DNA from: a virus
IMG/VR virus record: IMGVR_UViG_3300020202_000020
Location: 1-47,844 of that record
Length of the DNA stretch: 47,844 bases
Direction: 5' to 3' (one strand)
In this document: positions 14,253-20,751 of the stretch, piece after piece
How the letters are laid out: every line of letters starts with the position of its first letter
Position numbering within the stretch: the first letter of the stretch is position 1
Translations under genes and position numbers: made by a program
The notes under the pieces: generated by a model
What the model saw: only the letters and a program-made list of their open reading frames with translations
Told to the model about the DNA's origin: nothing
Databases searched by the model: none

Positions 14253-15071
14253 CTATAATACTCCTCGTAACTCTTTGATTTTTTCCATGAGTGTTTGAAA
14301 TTCATAAATAGAAATAGCCTGATCACTATCTGATAAGCTTAATTCTGGGTTTTCGTGAAACTCTATCAGGGCCCCGTCGGCGCCCGCCGCTATTCCAGCT
14401 AAGGCCATTGGCCACACTAAATCTCTTCGACCAGTACCATGCGAAGGATCCACCAATATCGGCAGAGCTGTTATTGCCTTAACCGCCGGTATCATGCTTA
14501 TAGATAAGTCCCAGCGCACGTGTGAGCTATGACCACTAGAGCCCCGCTCTATTAATGTGAGTTCATTTACGCCGCCGACAAGTAGATGCTCAGCCGCTCC
14601 TAAGAATTCATCGATAGTAGAGCCAGGATGACGCTTTAAGAATACTGGCTTTTTGTAATACCCTAGCGTTCTTAGAAGCTGATAGTTTTGCATTTGCCGA
14701 CAGCCAACTTGAAAGCAGTCAGCGTATTGAGCTACCCAGTCGAGCTCATGAGTTGAGTAGTTTAAAACTTCAATAATATTTTTTAAGTTATTTGATCTCG
14801 CGGCCTCGTGATATTGCTTAACAAGATCCTTCTCGATAAGGCCGAAATTCTTGCCGGGAAAAGTACCAGCCCGAAATACGCCTCCACGAAGGTGAGTCGC
14901 ACCACTCTGCTTTGCGATACTCGCAAGGTATTCTATCTGCATTTGATTTTCTACAGAGCAAGGGCCTGCGATGATTGTAAAATCTTTGTTGGGCCTAATG
15001 TAATTAAGCACATTCTCATATGAGGGCCTTGGCCCCCAAATACGCCTATGAGCAAACTCATTTAATTGCAC
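14253..15071 (-). CDS. DAHP-synthase-family (NeuB-superfamily) aldolase
   Basis: 272 residues covering a complete TIM barrel of the AroF/KdsA family. Visible: IIAGPCSVE (PEP site), LRGGVFRAGTFPG, a GCRQMQNYQLL strand, VFLKRHPGST (KR phosphate clamp), and PILVDPSHGTGRRDLV with the metal-binding D-x-SH pattern, then GADGALIEFHENPE. Such enzymes condense PEP with erythrose 4-phosphate or arabinose 5-phosphate. The GTG start lies inside the NeuB-like stop region (14-bp overlap). Phage copies are unusual. It may feed aromatic synthesis, but beside the NeuB-like gene it more likely makes another 3-deoxy-ulosonic acid. Substrate unproven. Confidence 0.85.
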   Translation of the reverse strand: MQLNEFAHRRIWGPRPSYENVLNYIRPNKDFTIIAGPCSVENQMQIEYLASIAKQSGATHLRGGVFRAGTFPGKNFGLIEKDLVKQYHEAARSNNLKNIIEVLNYSTHELDWVAQYADCFQVGCRQMQNYQLLRTLGYYKKPVFLKRHPGSTIDEFLGAAEHLLVGGVNELTLIERGSSGHSSHVRWDLSISMIPAVKAITALPILVDPSHGTGRRDLVWPMALAGIAAGADGALIEFHENPELSLSDSDQAISIYEFQTLMEKIKELRGVL

Positions 15072-15732
15072 GCGCTAGCTCCTCAAATTCGTTTGGCAGT
15101 AACCCATGAACGGACTCATCTAATTGGATGCCATCAAATTGAATGTTTTTATCTAAGGTAAAGTGTTTTTCTACAATGTGGGCGCTATGGTATTTAGCTG
15201 CCTTTACGCACGCCTCAATCCCTCTAGTGTGGTCAGAGTATCCAACTAAGCGTTTATAATATTCGCGCAAGTTATCTATATTTTCTAGATGCGGGTTATT
15301 GGCGGTGTACTCACTTACGTAAAGCACCTGTGCTTTAGTTACGTTAGGTCTTGGACATAGCTCGGGAATAGCTACGAAAAGATTTTCCATATCCATGCGC
15401 TCAGCTGTCGATGGTTTTCGTCTAACATCTGAAGCCGGTAACTTGTGGTACTTTTGATGATAGGTCATCGGATAAAGTTTTCTAGAATAAACTGTGTAGA
15501 ATAAATCTATATCTAGAAATGTCTTGGCGTAGTGAATGAGTTCTAAGTATTCCTCTTGCGTGAATTCACATTGCTTGTAAAAAGCAAAGGGCATAGTGCC
15601 GTTAACGTTTTCTGCAAAGTAGGCCTTTGATTTAACAATGTCGGCACCTGATTCTTTGGCGAGCCGAACTAGTTCTTTCGCTTTATCAAAGTCCCCTAGA
15701 TGGCAATTCCCTATCTCAGCGATTAGAATCAT
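15058..15732 (-). CDS. NeuB-like N-acylneuraminate/nonulosonic acid synthase
   Basis: 224 residues from ATG 15732, which gives the family start MILIAEIGNCHLGD (a TTG at 15741 is possible). SGADIVKSKAY corresponds to the VKFQ strand, and GYSDHTRGIE, then VEKHFTLDKN, carry the conserved Asp-His and catalytic His/Glu of sialic acid synthases. These condense PEP with ManNAc or a related sugar to give a nonulosonic acid. The C-terminal antifreeze-like (SAF) domain is absent and the barrel is short (NeuB is about 345), so it is a minimal or diverged form. Directly upstream of the DAHP-type gene. Confidence 0.8.
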   Translation of the reverse strand: MILIAEIGNCHLGDFDKAKELVRLAKESGADIVKSKAYFAENVNGTMPFAFYKQCEFTQEEYLELIHYAKTFLDIDLFYTVYSRKLYPMTYHQKYHKLPASDVRRKPSTAERMDMENLFVAIPELCPRPNVTKAQVLYVSEYTANNPHLENIDNLREYYKRLVGYSDHTRGIEACVKAAKYHSAHIVEKHFTLDKNIQFDGIQLDESVHGLLPNEFEELARAIK

Positions 15733-15734
15733 GG

Positions 15735-15872
15735 CTAACAATCACTCCCAAATTTGAATACGGCGATACAAATATTCATTAATAGAATTAGGCCCGTGAG
15801 CGCGCAGTACATTGGCTCGTTAACATGATGAAAATAAAAAGCCAGCACTATTAAAATCACGGCGGCACACAT
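15735..15872 (-). CDS. 45-residue membrane protein
   Basis: Two short hydrophobic segments (AVILIVLAFYFHH, then ALTGLILLMNICIAVF). It overlaps the upstream membrane protein gene by 16 bases and stops two bases before the NeuB-like ATG, so it tiles the gap exactly. The size lies below usual ORF thresholds. Function unknown; it could form a membrane partner of the preceding small protein. Confidence 0.55.
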   Translation of the reverse strand: MCAAVILIVLAFYFHHVNEPMYCALTGLILLMNICIAVFKFGSDC

Positions 15873-16042
15873 CCAGAAGCTAAGCAAATGAAGGCCACGA
15901 GAAATCCAATCATTAAAAAAATATCCATGTAAAGGTTCACATAAAGACTGGGCGTTAATACTTTGCTTTGAATAAGCGCTCTAACGCTTGTTATGAATCC
16001 AACCGTCATGATTGTGAAAAAGAGAAGGGCTAGGTATTTCAT
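15857..16042 (-). CDS. 61-residue membrane protein
   Basis: Start ATG 16042 (MKYLALLFF), chosen because it gives an ATGA overlap with the upstream gene; longer frames from 16075 do not. Two membrane helices (LALLFFTIMTVGFITSV and IFLMIGFLVAFICLAS) are joined by a short polar loop. Part of a run of tiny membrane genes in the sugar-modification region. No family recognised. Confidence 0.6.
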   Translation of the reverse strand: MKYLALLFFTIMTVGFITSVRALIQSKVLTPSLYVNLYMDIFLMIGFLVAFICLASGCVPP

Positions 16043-16398
16043 TTCGCCTCGACAGCAGCCAAGGCCGCAAGACATATAGCATGCGGTGCCGACTCTGCAA
16101 TAGTTGAATGATCTACGCGGTGGTCATTATCCCATTCATCGTATTTAAGGAAACACCACTTATCGCTTGCAGTTTTACCAAGTGAGTTTGTCCATCCGAT
16201 AAGATCTATGTGCTCCACAACCTTCCATGCGGCGCCAAGATCAGTAGAGTAATAAGGGAGCTCTGGCATTTCGTTAGGAGGCATCATTGAGCCATTCGGA
16301 AAAACGACCCACATTTTTCCCCTCATGTAGTCACAACCTATGGATAGGTTAAATATTTTTCCAGCAATCAATTTGTCTAACTCTCTACCAGCTTCCAT
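16039..16398 (-). CDS. Phage ABA-sandwich domain protein
   Basis: 119 residues from ATG 16398 (MEAGRELDKLIAGKI), overlapping the upstream stop as TAATG. The pattern MEAGRELDxLIAxKI, then YYSTDLGAAWKVVEHI, then SAPHAICLAALAAVEA is the Phage_ABA_S family, found in many phages with unknown function. It lies between a PNK-type phosphatase and membrane genes. The domain is usually 80-120 residues, so it is complete. Confidence 0.82.
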   Translation of the reverse strand: MEAGRELDKLIAGKIFNLSIGCDYMRGKMWVVFPNGSMMPPNEMPELPYYSTDLGAAWKVVEHIDLIGWTNSLGKTASDKWCFLKYDEWDNDHRVDHSTIAESAPHAICLAALAAVEAK

Positions 16399-16874
16399 TA
16401 GTAGTCTCCCTCGGCGCACTGCAAGCACACAAGCCCTAGTTCACGCCACAGCTTTACCACTTGCGACCTGTCATCAACTACGAACTCAACGCCGTATTTT
16501 CCGTCTATATACTTCTCGTATATTTCTTTTTTGATTTCAAAGTCTGGCCTGTAGTCATTTTCTTTTCTTAAAAATAACCAGTGAAATCTAATGTCATGCT
16601 CCTCAAGCCATCCTCGAGTAACACTCATGTAATTATCAGGACGGCCAGAGACTAAAAGAATTGTGTAACCTTGTGAGTGATATAAGTTAGACATTTTTTT
16701 GCACCACTCATTTGGTTTATCTTTAATCATAGAATCAAAGAATAATGACCAGTGTTTTTTTTCTAAATTGAGCAAGTGTCTTCTGTGATCAATATTGGCA
16801 AGTGTACCGTCAATATCAAAGATCACAGCCTTAGGCTTAATATGATTGTTTTCGCAAATAGCTTTCAAGCTCAC
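16398..16874 (-). CDS. HAD phosphatase resembling the 3'-phosphatase domain of T4 polynucleotide kinase
   Basis: 158 residues. KPKAVIFDIDGTLANIDHRR is HAD motif I (DxDGT). ILLVSGRPDNY with a TRGWLEEH follow-up is motif II. KENDYRPDFEIKKEIYEKYI and FVVDDRSQVVKLWRELGLVC (motif III/IV, DDR) match the T4 Pnk phosphatase domain rather than sugar phosphatases. No kinase domain is present. Start GTG 16874 overlaps the upstream gene by 38 bases; GTG 16826, just after the upstream stop, would shorten it to MIFDIDGT. Expected to remove 3' phosphates from nucleic acid ends, though a nucleotide-sugar-related phosphatase role cannot be excluded. Confidence 0.82.
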   Translation of the reverse strand: MSLKAICENNHIKPKAVIFDIDGTLANIDHRRHLLNLEKKHWSLFFDSMIKDKPNEWCKKMSNLYHSQGYTILLVSGRPDNYMSVTRGWLEEHDIRFHWLFLRKENDYRPDFEIKKEIYEKYIDGKYGVEFVVDDRSQVVKLWRELGLVCLQCAEGDY

Positions 16875-17235
16875 TATCTGTCATCCTCTTTTCATCTTTT
16901 GTATGTTTTTTATTCTTAACTATTTTTCTGATTGTTTTATCAATTGAACCGATCCAGCGAGGAAACATTTCTATTAGCCCTTGAGTCGTTAGCCTTTTTT
17001 TAACCGCATCGTCCATACCGAGTTGAAGTCCATATCTCACTCGTACAAGTTCGTTTATATTTTTGCTTTTAAAACACCTTGTTAACCACTCATTCCATTT
17101 CTCATGCGAGCTCACCGCCTTAAATACTTTTGTAGAATCAAACGACGTCTTAGTATTTACGCTTAGGACATCGTCCTCGAAACCTTCTAAGGTGCCGGTG
17201 TAAAGTTTAACCACGTCTATAGCTTGGTGTTTCAA
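16837..17235 (-). CDS. Unknown late-region protein
   Basis: 132 residues from TTG 17235, which forms a TTGA overlap with the upstream stop; a longer ATG start at 17259 would overlap more. Basic and helical with a central FPRWIGSIDKTIRKIVKNKK. The segment IEMFPRWIGS recalls a widespread small phage protein, but I cannot name the family. It is followed by the PNK-type phosphatase. Confidence 0.55.
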   Translation of the reverse strand: MKHQAIDVVKLYTGTLEGFEDDVLSVNTKTSFDSTKVFKAVSSHEKWNEWLTRCFKSKNINELVRVRYGLQLGMDDAVKKRLTTQGLIEMFPRWIGSIDKTIRKIVKNKKHTKDEKRMTDSELESYLRKQSY

Positions 17236-17486
17236 TCTCCGAAACCCCCGCCGCCACATCCGGAGTCGAATGAACCACCGCCCGAATCAAATGAGCTACC
17301 ACCGCAGCCCGAGTCGCTGCTGCTACCGCCGCCGCTGTCGTAAGAAGGCCAACTAAGTGGACTCGCAGGATTTACATAATTCAAAGTGTTGGACGGATCT
17401 AGCAGGCTAGTCGATTCTTTGCGCTCGGCTTTTTTGGCCGGCGTGTTTTCTTTTTTTCTTTTGAACAAGTCTAAAATCGTTTTCAT
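17232..17486 (-). CDS. Gly/Ser/Cys-rich small protein
   Basis: Eighty-four residues from ATG 17486, preceded by GGAGGG three bases away; a longer frame from 17561 lacks this and overlaps another gene. A basic N terminus (TILDLFKRKKENTPAKK) is followed by a low-complexity tail of SGGGS and DSGCGG units with three Gly-Cys-Gly sites. Such tails occur in small cell-surface or secreted proteins, but there is no signal peptide. Unknown function. Confidence 0.6.
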   Translation of the reverse strand: MKTILDLFKRKKENTPAKKAERKESTSLLDPSNTLNYVNPASPLSWPSYDSGGGSSSDSGCGGSSFDSGGGSFDSGCGGGGFGD

Positions 17487-17653
17487 CTGCCCTCCACAAA
17501 GGCGACCGAGTAATAAAATCCGAATAGGCATGCGTAGCTTAAGCCAGCAGAGGCGGCCCAAACTTCGCCAGGCGTCGCGCCATTTGCCTCAAGCAACATT
17601 AATAAAGAAACTCCAATAAACGACCACGCGATCATTAGTAAAAATGGCTTCAC
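17483..17653 (-). CDS. 56-residue membrane protein
   Basis: Missed by size cut-offs. GTG 17653 forms a GTGA overlap with the upstream zinc-ribbon stop and its own stop overlaps the next ATG (ATGA), so it tiles the operon perfectly. Two membrane segments: PFLLMIAWSFIGVSLLMLL and GLSYACLFGFYYSVAF, separated by EANGATPGEVW. Holin-like topology, but it lies far from the lysis cassette. Function unknown. Confidence 0.6.
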   Translation of the reverse strand: MKPFLLMIAWSFIGVSLLMLLEANGATPGEVWAASAGLSYACLFGFYYSVAFVEGR

Positions 17654-17901
17654 TTCCACCCCATTGTTGTATGTAACATTCCTCGACCATTAAATTTTGC
17701 ATAAGGCGTATTACAGTTAGGACAGTTAAACGGCTTGTCTTTAGCGATACTTTCAGGCTCAACACTTATCGCTGTGAATTTACTCGGCGTGATTCTCTCG
17801 CTTGGATAAAGATCAACATTAAGCTCAGCGATTATTATCGCGCAGTTAGGACAGCAAATCTTAGTACCTTCAGGTAAGTAATTAACGTTTGATGTTTGCA
17901 T
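17650..17901 (-). CDS. Zinc-ribbon protein
   Basis: Eighty-three residues with two CPNC pairs (residues about 17-20 and 59-62), consistent with one zinc ribbon, and a beta-rich body between them. It sits directly after the cytidylyltransferase-GT gene, overlapping by 20 bases. Could be a small adaptor or nucleic-acid-binding protein; no family recognised. Confidence 0.6.
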   Translation of the reverse strand: MQTSNVNYLPEGTKICCPNCAIIIAELNVDLYPSERITPSKFTAISVEPESIAKDKPFNCPNCNTPYAKFNGRGMLHTTMGWK

Positions 17902-19210
17902 GTTTTAAATCAATCTCTGCTCTTATTTTTTTTCTGTATTCAATATTATTTTTACTTAAACTCTCAGCATGTTGACGGTAGAAAAATAATGGACGGTTTA
18001 AGTACCCAACTTTAATTTGGTCCTTAGCTCTTACGAAAAAGTCATAGCCTTCGTAGCCTCGTAACCCGTCGGTGAACTTAACGTGATTTACAGCCTTAGT
18101 GTTAAAGAGTGCTCCGCCCACGTGATGATCTTGTGAACCACGCTGAATGATCGAGCGTGAACCGAAATAATTATTTGGGTATACTACATCTAAGCTTCGT
18201 TCTTTAATCTCGTAAAGCATTTGAGCTATTGCAGTTGGCTCTACAAAATAGTCATCAGCATCAAGCCTAATGATGTGGCGACCGCGAGCTAATTGGAGTG
18301 CAATATTTGAACTTGTAGCAAGGCCAACGTTTTGCGGGTTTCTAAAATATTTAACGTTTTTATTCTGACATGAAAACTTAACTAGCTTTTTAGGCGAGCT
18401 ATCCTCTGAATAGTCATCAACTATGATAAACTCAAAATCTTTAAAGCCCTCTTGGCTCTTAACTGACTCAAGGCATTCATCAATATATTTTTCAGCGTTG
18501 TAGGCGCATGTGTAAACTGTAACTTCTGGCTGTTTGTTGATAGATGTAATCCATGCGTTTTCAGTTATGAACTTAAGAACACTTGTAACGCTTGCATTAT
18601 TACCCACGCACGCGAAAAGTGCTGAGATAAACTTAACATCTTCCGGGAAATCAATTAGAAGCCTTGTTTTTGGCAGATGCTTTTTAGAGAAATCAAAATC
18701 AAAGACGTTATCAGTAACCGCCTTAATGGCGTAACTTGTAAACTCGACTGGATTTTTAAATGAGTGAGCAGCCAAGCTTAGTGCTTTACTTGAGATAATC
18801 TCAAACCCACAACCAGGGGTTATGCTTGAGCTAAATAAGTAATCAAGGCCCTTATCATCAAAAACACTTAGAGCTTTTTGAATATCCTCTGGGTCAACTA
18901 ATATTTTATCAGCGGTAACTCTGATAACTTTATCGGCCTTAAGTTTACCGGCAATTGTGTTTAAGGCGTGCAGCGGGCTTTTTGAATCAAACTCACCGCG
19001 AGTGTAAAAAATGAGAGAAGGATACTCTGAAATGAATGGTACAAACTCATGGTCTTGATTTTCGGGATATCCTATTGCTATAGGAATGCCCAACGGCATG
19101 AGTCTTTCGACTAGGTGACTGAGTAGCTTTTTGCCATTTATGTTTTTAAAGATTTTATTAGGGATTCTTTTTGAATCCGTTCTAGCGCAAATGACAATAG
19201 CTGCTGTAAT
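17882..19210 (-). CDS. SpsF/NeuA-type cytidylyltransferase fused to a GT2 glycosyltransferase (ATT start)
   Basis: 442 residues if started at ATT 19210. The first ATG (19099) would remove the nucleotide-binding motif. In frame above it lies AAIVICARTDSKRIPNKIF, the ARxxSxRxPxK loop of SpsF/NeuA cytidylyltransferases, with no ATG, GTG or TTG before the preceding stop. The ATT comes one base after the TAA of the LuxR-like gene, so coupled initiation is plausible. Domain 1 (about 1-225) also has KVIRVTADKILVDPEDI. Domain 2 (about 230-442) is GT2: VTVYTCAYNAEKYIDECLES, IIVDDYSED and the DxD RLDADDYF. Together these predict CMP-activation of an acidic sugar and its transfer. Transfer by the same chain is inference. 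Confidence 0.8.
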   Translation of the reverse strand: MTAAIVICARTDSKRIPNKIFKNINGKKLLSHLVERLMPLGIPIAIGYPENQDHEFVPFISEYPSLIFYTRGEFDSKSPLHALNTIAGKLKADKVIRVTADKILVDPEDIQKALSVFDDKGLDYLFSSSITPGCGFEIISSKALSLAAHSFKNPVEFTSYAIKAVTDNVFDFDFSKKHLPKTRLLIDFPEDVKFISALFACVGNNASVTSVLKFITENAWITSINKQPEVTVYTCAYNAEKYIDECLESVKSQEGFKDFEFIIVDDYSEDSSPKKLVKFSCQNKNVKYFRNPQNVGLATSSNIALQLARGRHIIRLDADDYFVEPTAIAQMLYEIKERSLDVVYPNNYFGSRSIIQRGSQDHHVGGALFNTKAVNHVKFTDGLRGYEGYDFFVRAKDQIKVGYLNRPLFFYRQHAESLSKNNIEYRKKIRAEIDLKHANIKR

Positions 19211-19211
19211 C

Positions 19212-19511
19212 TTATAACCCCGCTTGAGTTAATTTCTGGTAAACGCCGATGCGGTTTCTCACACCTAGCTTTTTAAATATATTTGTAAAATGAAACTTAA
19301 CCGTCTTTTCGCAAATGTGTAGAGCGTTTGCGATATCGATATTTTTTGCGTGAGTTTTTAGAGCTTCAATAATTTCAATCTCACGACGGGTTAGTTTGTT
19401 AAATCTAGTTTTGTATTTAATAAAAGTATCTGTTGGATCTACCTCTGTCGGCTTGCTTTTGCCCGTATCTACCGCTGACACCATGTCCTTATGTGGTAGC
19501 ACTAAATTCAT
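19212..19511 (-). CDS. LuxR-type HTH regulator, small
   Basis: Ninety-nine residues; the C-terminal 63 are a complete LuxR/FixJ HTH (LTRREIEIIEALKTHAKNID, then ANALHICEKTVKFHFTNIF and KKLGVRNRIGVYQKL). The N-terminal part is too short for a receiver or sensor domain, like GerE. It may control the glycan-modification or late genes or host genes; no operator can be identified. Its TAA is one base before the ATT start of the next gene. Confidence 0.85.
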   Translation of the reverse strand: MNLVLPHKDMVSAVDTGKSKPTEVDPTDTFIKYKTRFNKLTRREIEIIEALKTHAKNIDIANALHICEKTVKFHFTNIFKKLGVRNRIGVYQKLTQAGL

Positions 19512-19512
19512 G

Positions 19513-19716
19513 TCATTCCTCCTTGTGATTAATCCTTGGCTTTTCTATTTGCATTCTGTCGTTAAGCCTTTTTAAAAATCTCATTATTCCTTGGCCGGTT
19601 TCAGTCGCGTACGCTAGGTCATTTTCCTCAAGAGCAATTAGAAGGTTTGTCATATCTGATCTTAGATCCATTACTTCAGTACCTTCTAAAACAACGTACA
19701 CACGAGTTTTGGTCAT
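19513..19716 (-). CDS. Small unknown protein between rSAM and LuxR genes
   Basis: Sixty-seven residues, mixed alpha/beta (TRVYVVLEGTEVMDLRSDM, then LIALEENDLAYATETGQGIM). Overlaps the radical SAM stop as ATGA and is followed by the LuxR-type gene after an AGGAGG Shine-Dalgarno. No family recognised. It may partner either neighbour. Confidence 0.55.
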   Translation of the reverse strand: MTKTRVYVVLEGTEVMDLRSDMTNLLIALEENDLAYATETGQGIMRFLKRLNDRMQIEKPRINHKEE

Positions 19717-20678
19717 GCGTGCCAGCCCGGTTGATAGCCCTGATAACTTTCATAACTACTGCACGTCTTGCATGGATCTTTTAAGAAGGCTGATCCATCT
19801 TTGAGTGATCGCCTAAGTTCTTTCGCCTGAATGGAATTATAGATGCTCCAGACGGTGTCTTTATCGATGTGTCCAAGTTGGAGTTTTTCCCCGATGTCTG
19901 GGCAACATGCATGCGCACGACCGGAGTGATTGAATATAACTCTAACGTGAGCTTGCTGGCAGGACTGTCTCCTAGATGAATCTTTTGTTTTGTGCTCAAG
20001 ACCAGATAGGTCAGCTCCAACACGCCCTGTAACCATATCACGCACCGAGACACTAGCAGAAGGCCAACGTCTTTTAACTTCCCCATAGATATCCTCATCT
20101 TTATTGAGCTTAGTTCTTACCGCCTGAATTACCATTTCAGTGTTTGATAAAATACGAAGCGGGTGATTATAGAACTTATCAATGTTAGCAAGTGCTAGCT
20201 CATACTTAGCGCCACGCCTTTGCGTTTCGAGCACTTCTTTTATGAAAGAATCAAAAGATATTTTAACTTTAGTTTGATTAGATAGGCCTTCGAAAATTTC
20301 TTCTTTGTTAGTTGGAAATTTAAAATTAGAGTTTGTGAGTCTATCTATGAACGTAGTTCTAGTTGAAAGCTTTTTAGCAAGAGCTGTGCAGTCTCTAAAT
20401 ATAGGATTAAGTGTACTCTCACCCTTCCAATTAAACTTGATTGAGTTAACACCTAAGACAGCGCTTTGATAAATTATCTCCTCAGCTGTCTCCCATTTCA
20501 TTAAACCTTTAACGAAAGGTAAATTCTTTTGGTCGGCGTGATAACAATATCCACACGATTGATTACAGGTTGAGGATAATTCTAAAGAGACATCTACTGG
20601 AGTTGTGAGTAGTAGGTTTTTACCGTAGCGGTATTTGAATCGGTACCAGTTATAATTTATTCGGTCAATCCATGACAT
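19713..20678 (-). CDS. Radical SAM enzyme with SPASM-like C terminus
   Basis: 321 residues. The [4Fe-4S] motif C38-x3-C42-x2-C45 (CNQSCGYCYH) and the following strand FNWKGESTLNP (the GGEP-like substrate/SAM element) define a radical SAM barrel. A C-terminal Cys set (SCQQAHVRV, HACCPD, DPCKTCSSYE) fits a SPASM/twitch auxiliary cluster as in peptide or sugar-modifying enzymes. First gene after the adhesin, leading the sugar-modification region. It may epimerise or otherwise modify a sugar or protein substrate. Substrate unknown; anaerobic chemistry implied. Confidence 0.85.
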   Translation of the reverse strand: MSWIDRINYNWYRFKYRYGKNLLLTTPVDVSLELSSTCNQSCGYCYHADQKNLPFVKGLMKWETAEEIIYQSAVLGVNSIKFNWKGESTLNPIFRDCTALAKKLSTRTTFIDRLTNSNFKFPTNKEEIFEGLSNQTKVKISFDSFIKEVLETQRRGAKYELALANIDKFYNHPLRILSNTEMVIQAVRTKLNKDEDIYGEVKRRWPSASVSVRDMVTGRVGADLSGLEHKTKDSSRRQSCQQAHVRVIFNHSGRAHACCPDIGEKLQLGHIDKDTVWSIYNSIQAKELRRSLKDGSAFLKDPCKTCSSYESYQGYQPGWHA

Positions 20679-20679
20679 C

Positions 20680-20703
20680 TACCACTTAGTTGAGTAAGTG
20701 GTA
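20680..20703. promoter_or_regulatory. 9-bp inverted repeat just upstream of the radical SAM gene
   Basis: TACCACTTA-GTTGAG-TAAGTGGTA is a perfect hairpin or operator ending two bases before the radical SAM ATG. The right arm overlaps the 23-bp repeat. A second hairpin (TTACC...GGTAA) lies at about 20716-20736. No U-tract follows, so regulation of translation or repressor binding is more likely than termination. Confidence 0.45.
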
Positions 20704-20718
20704 TTTCCAATGTCAATG
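20696..20718. repeat. 23-bp dispersed repeat, copy 2
   Basis: Exact copy of 10709-10731, in the gap between the adhesin stop and the radical SAM start. Orientation relative to the downstream gene is the same as at copy 1, about 18 bases upstream of the start codon. Confidence 0.6.
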
Positions 20719-20751
20719 TTACCGCATTTTTGCAGGTAAATAGTCCTAAGT

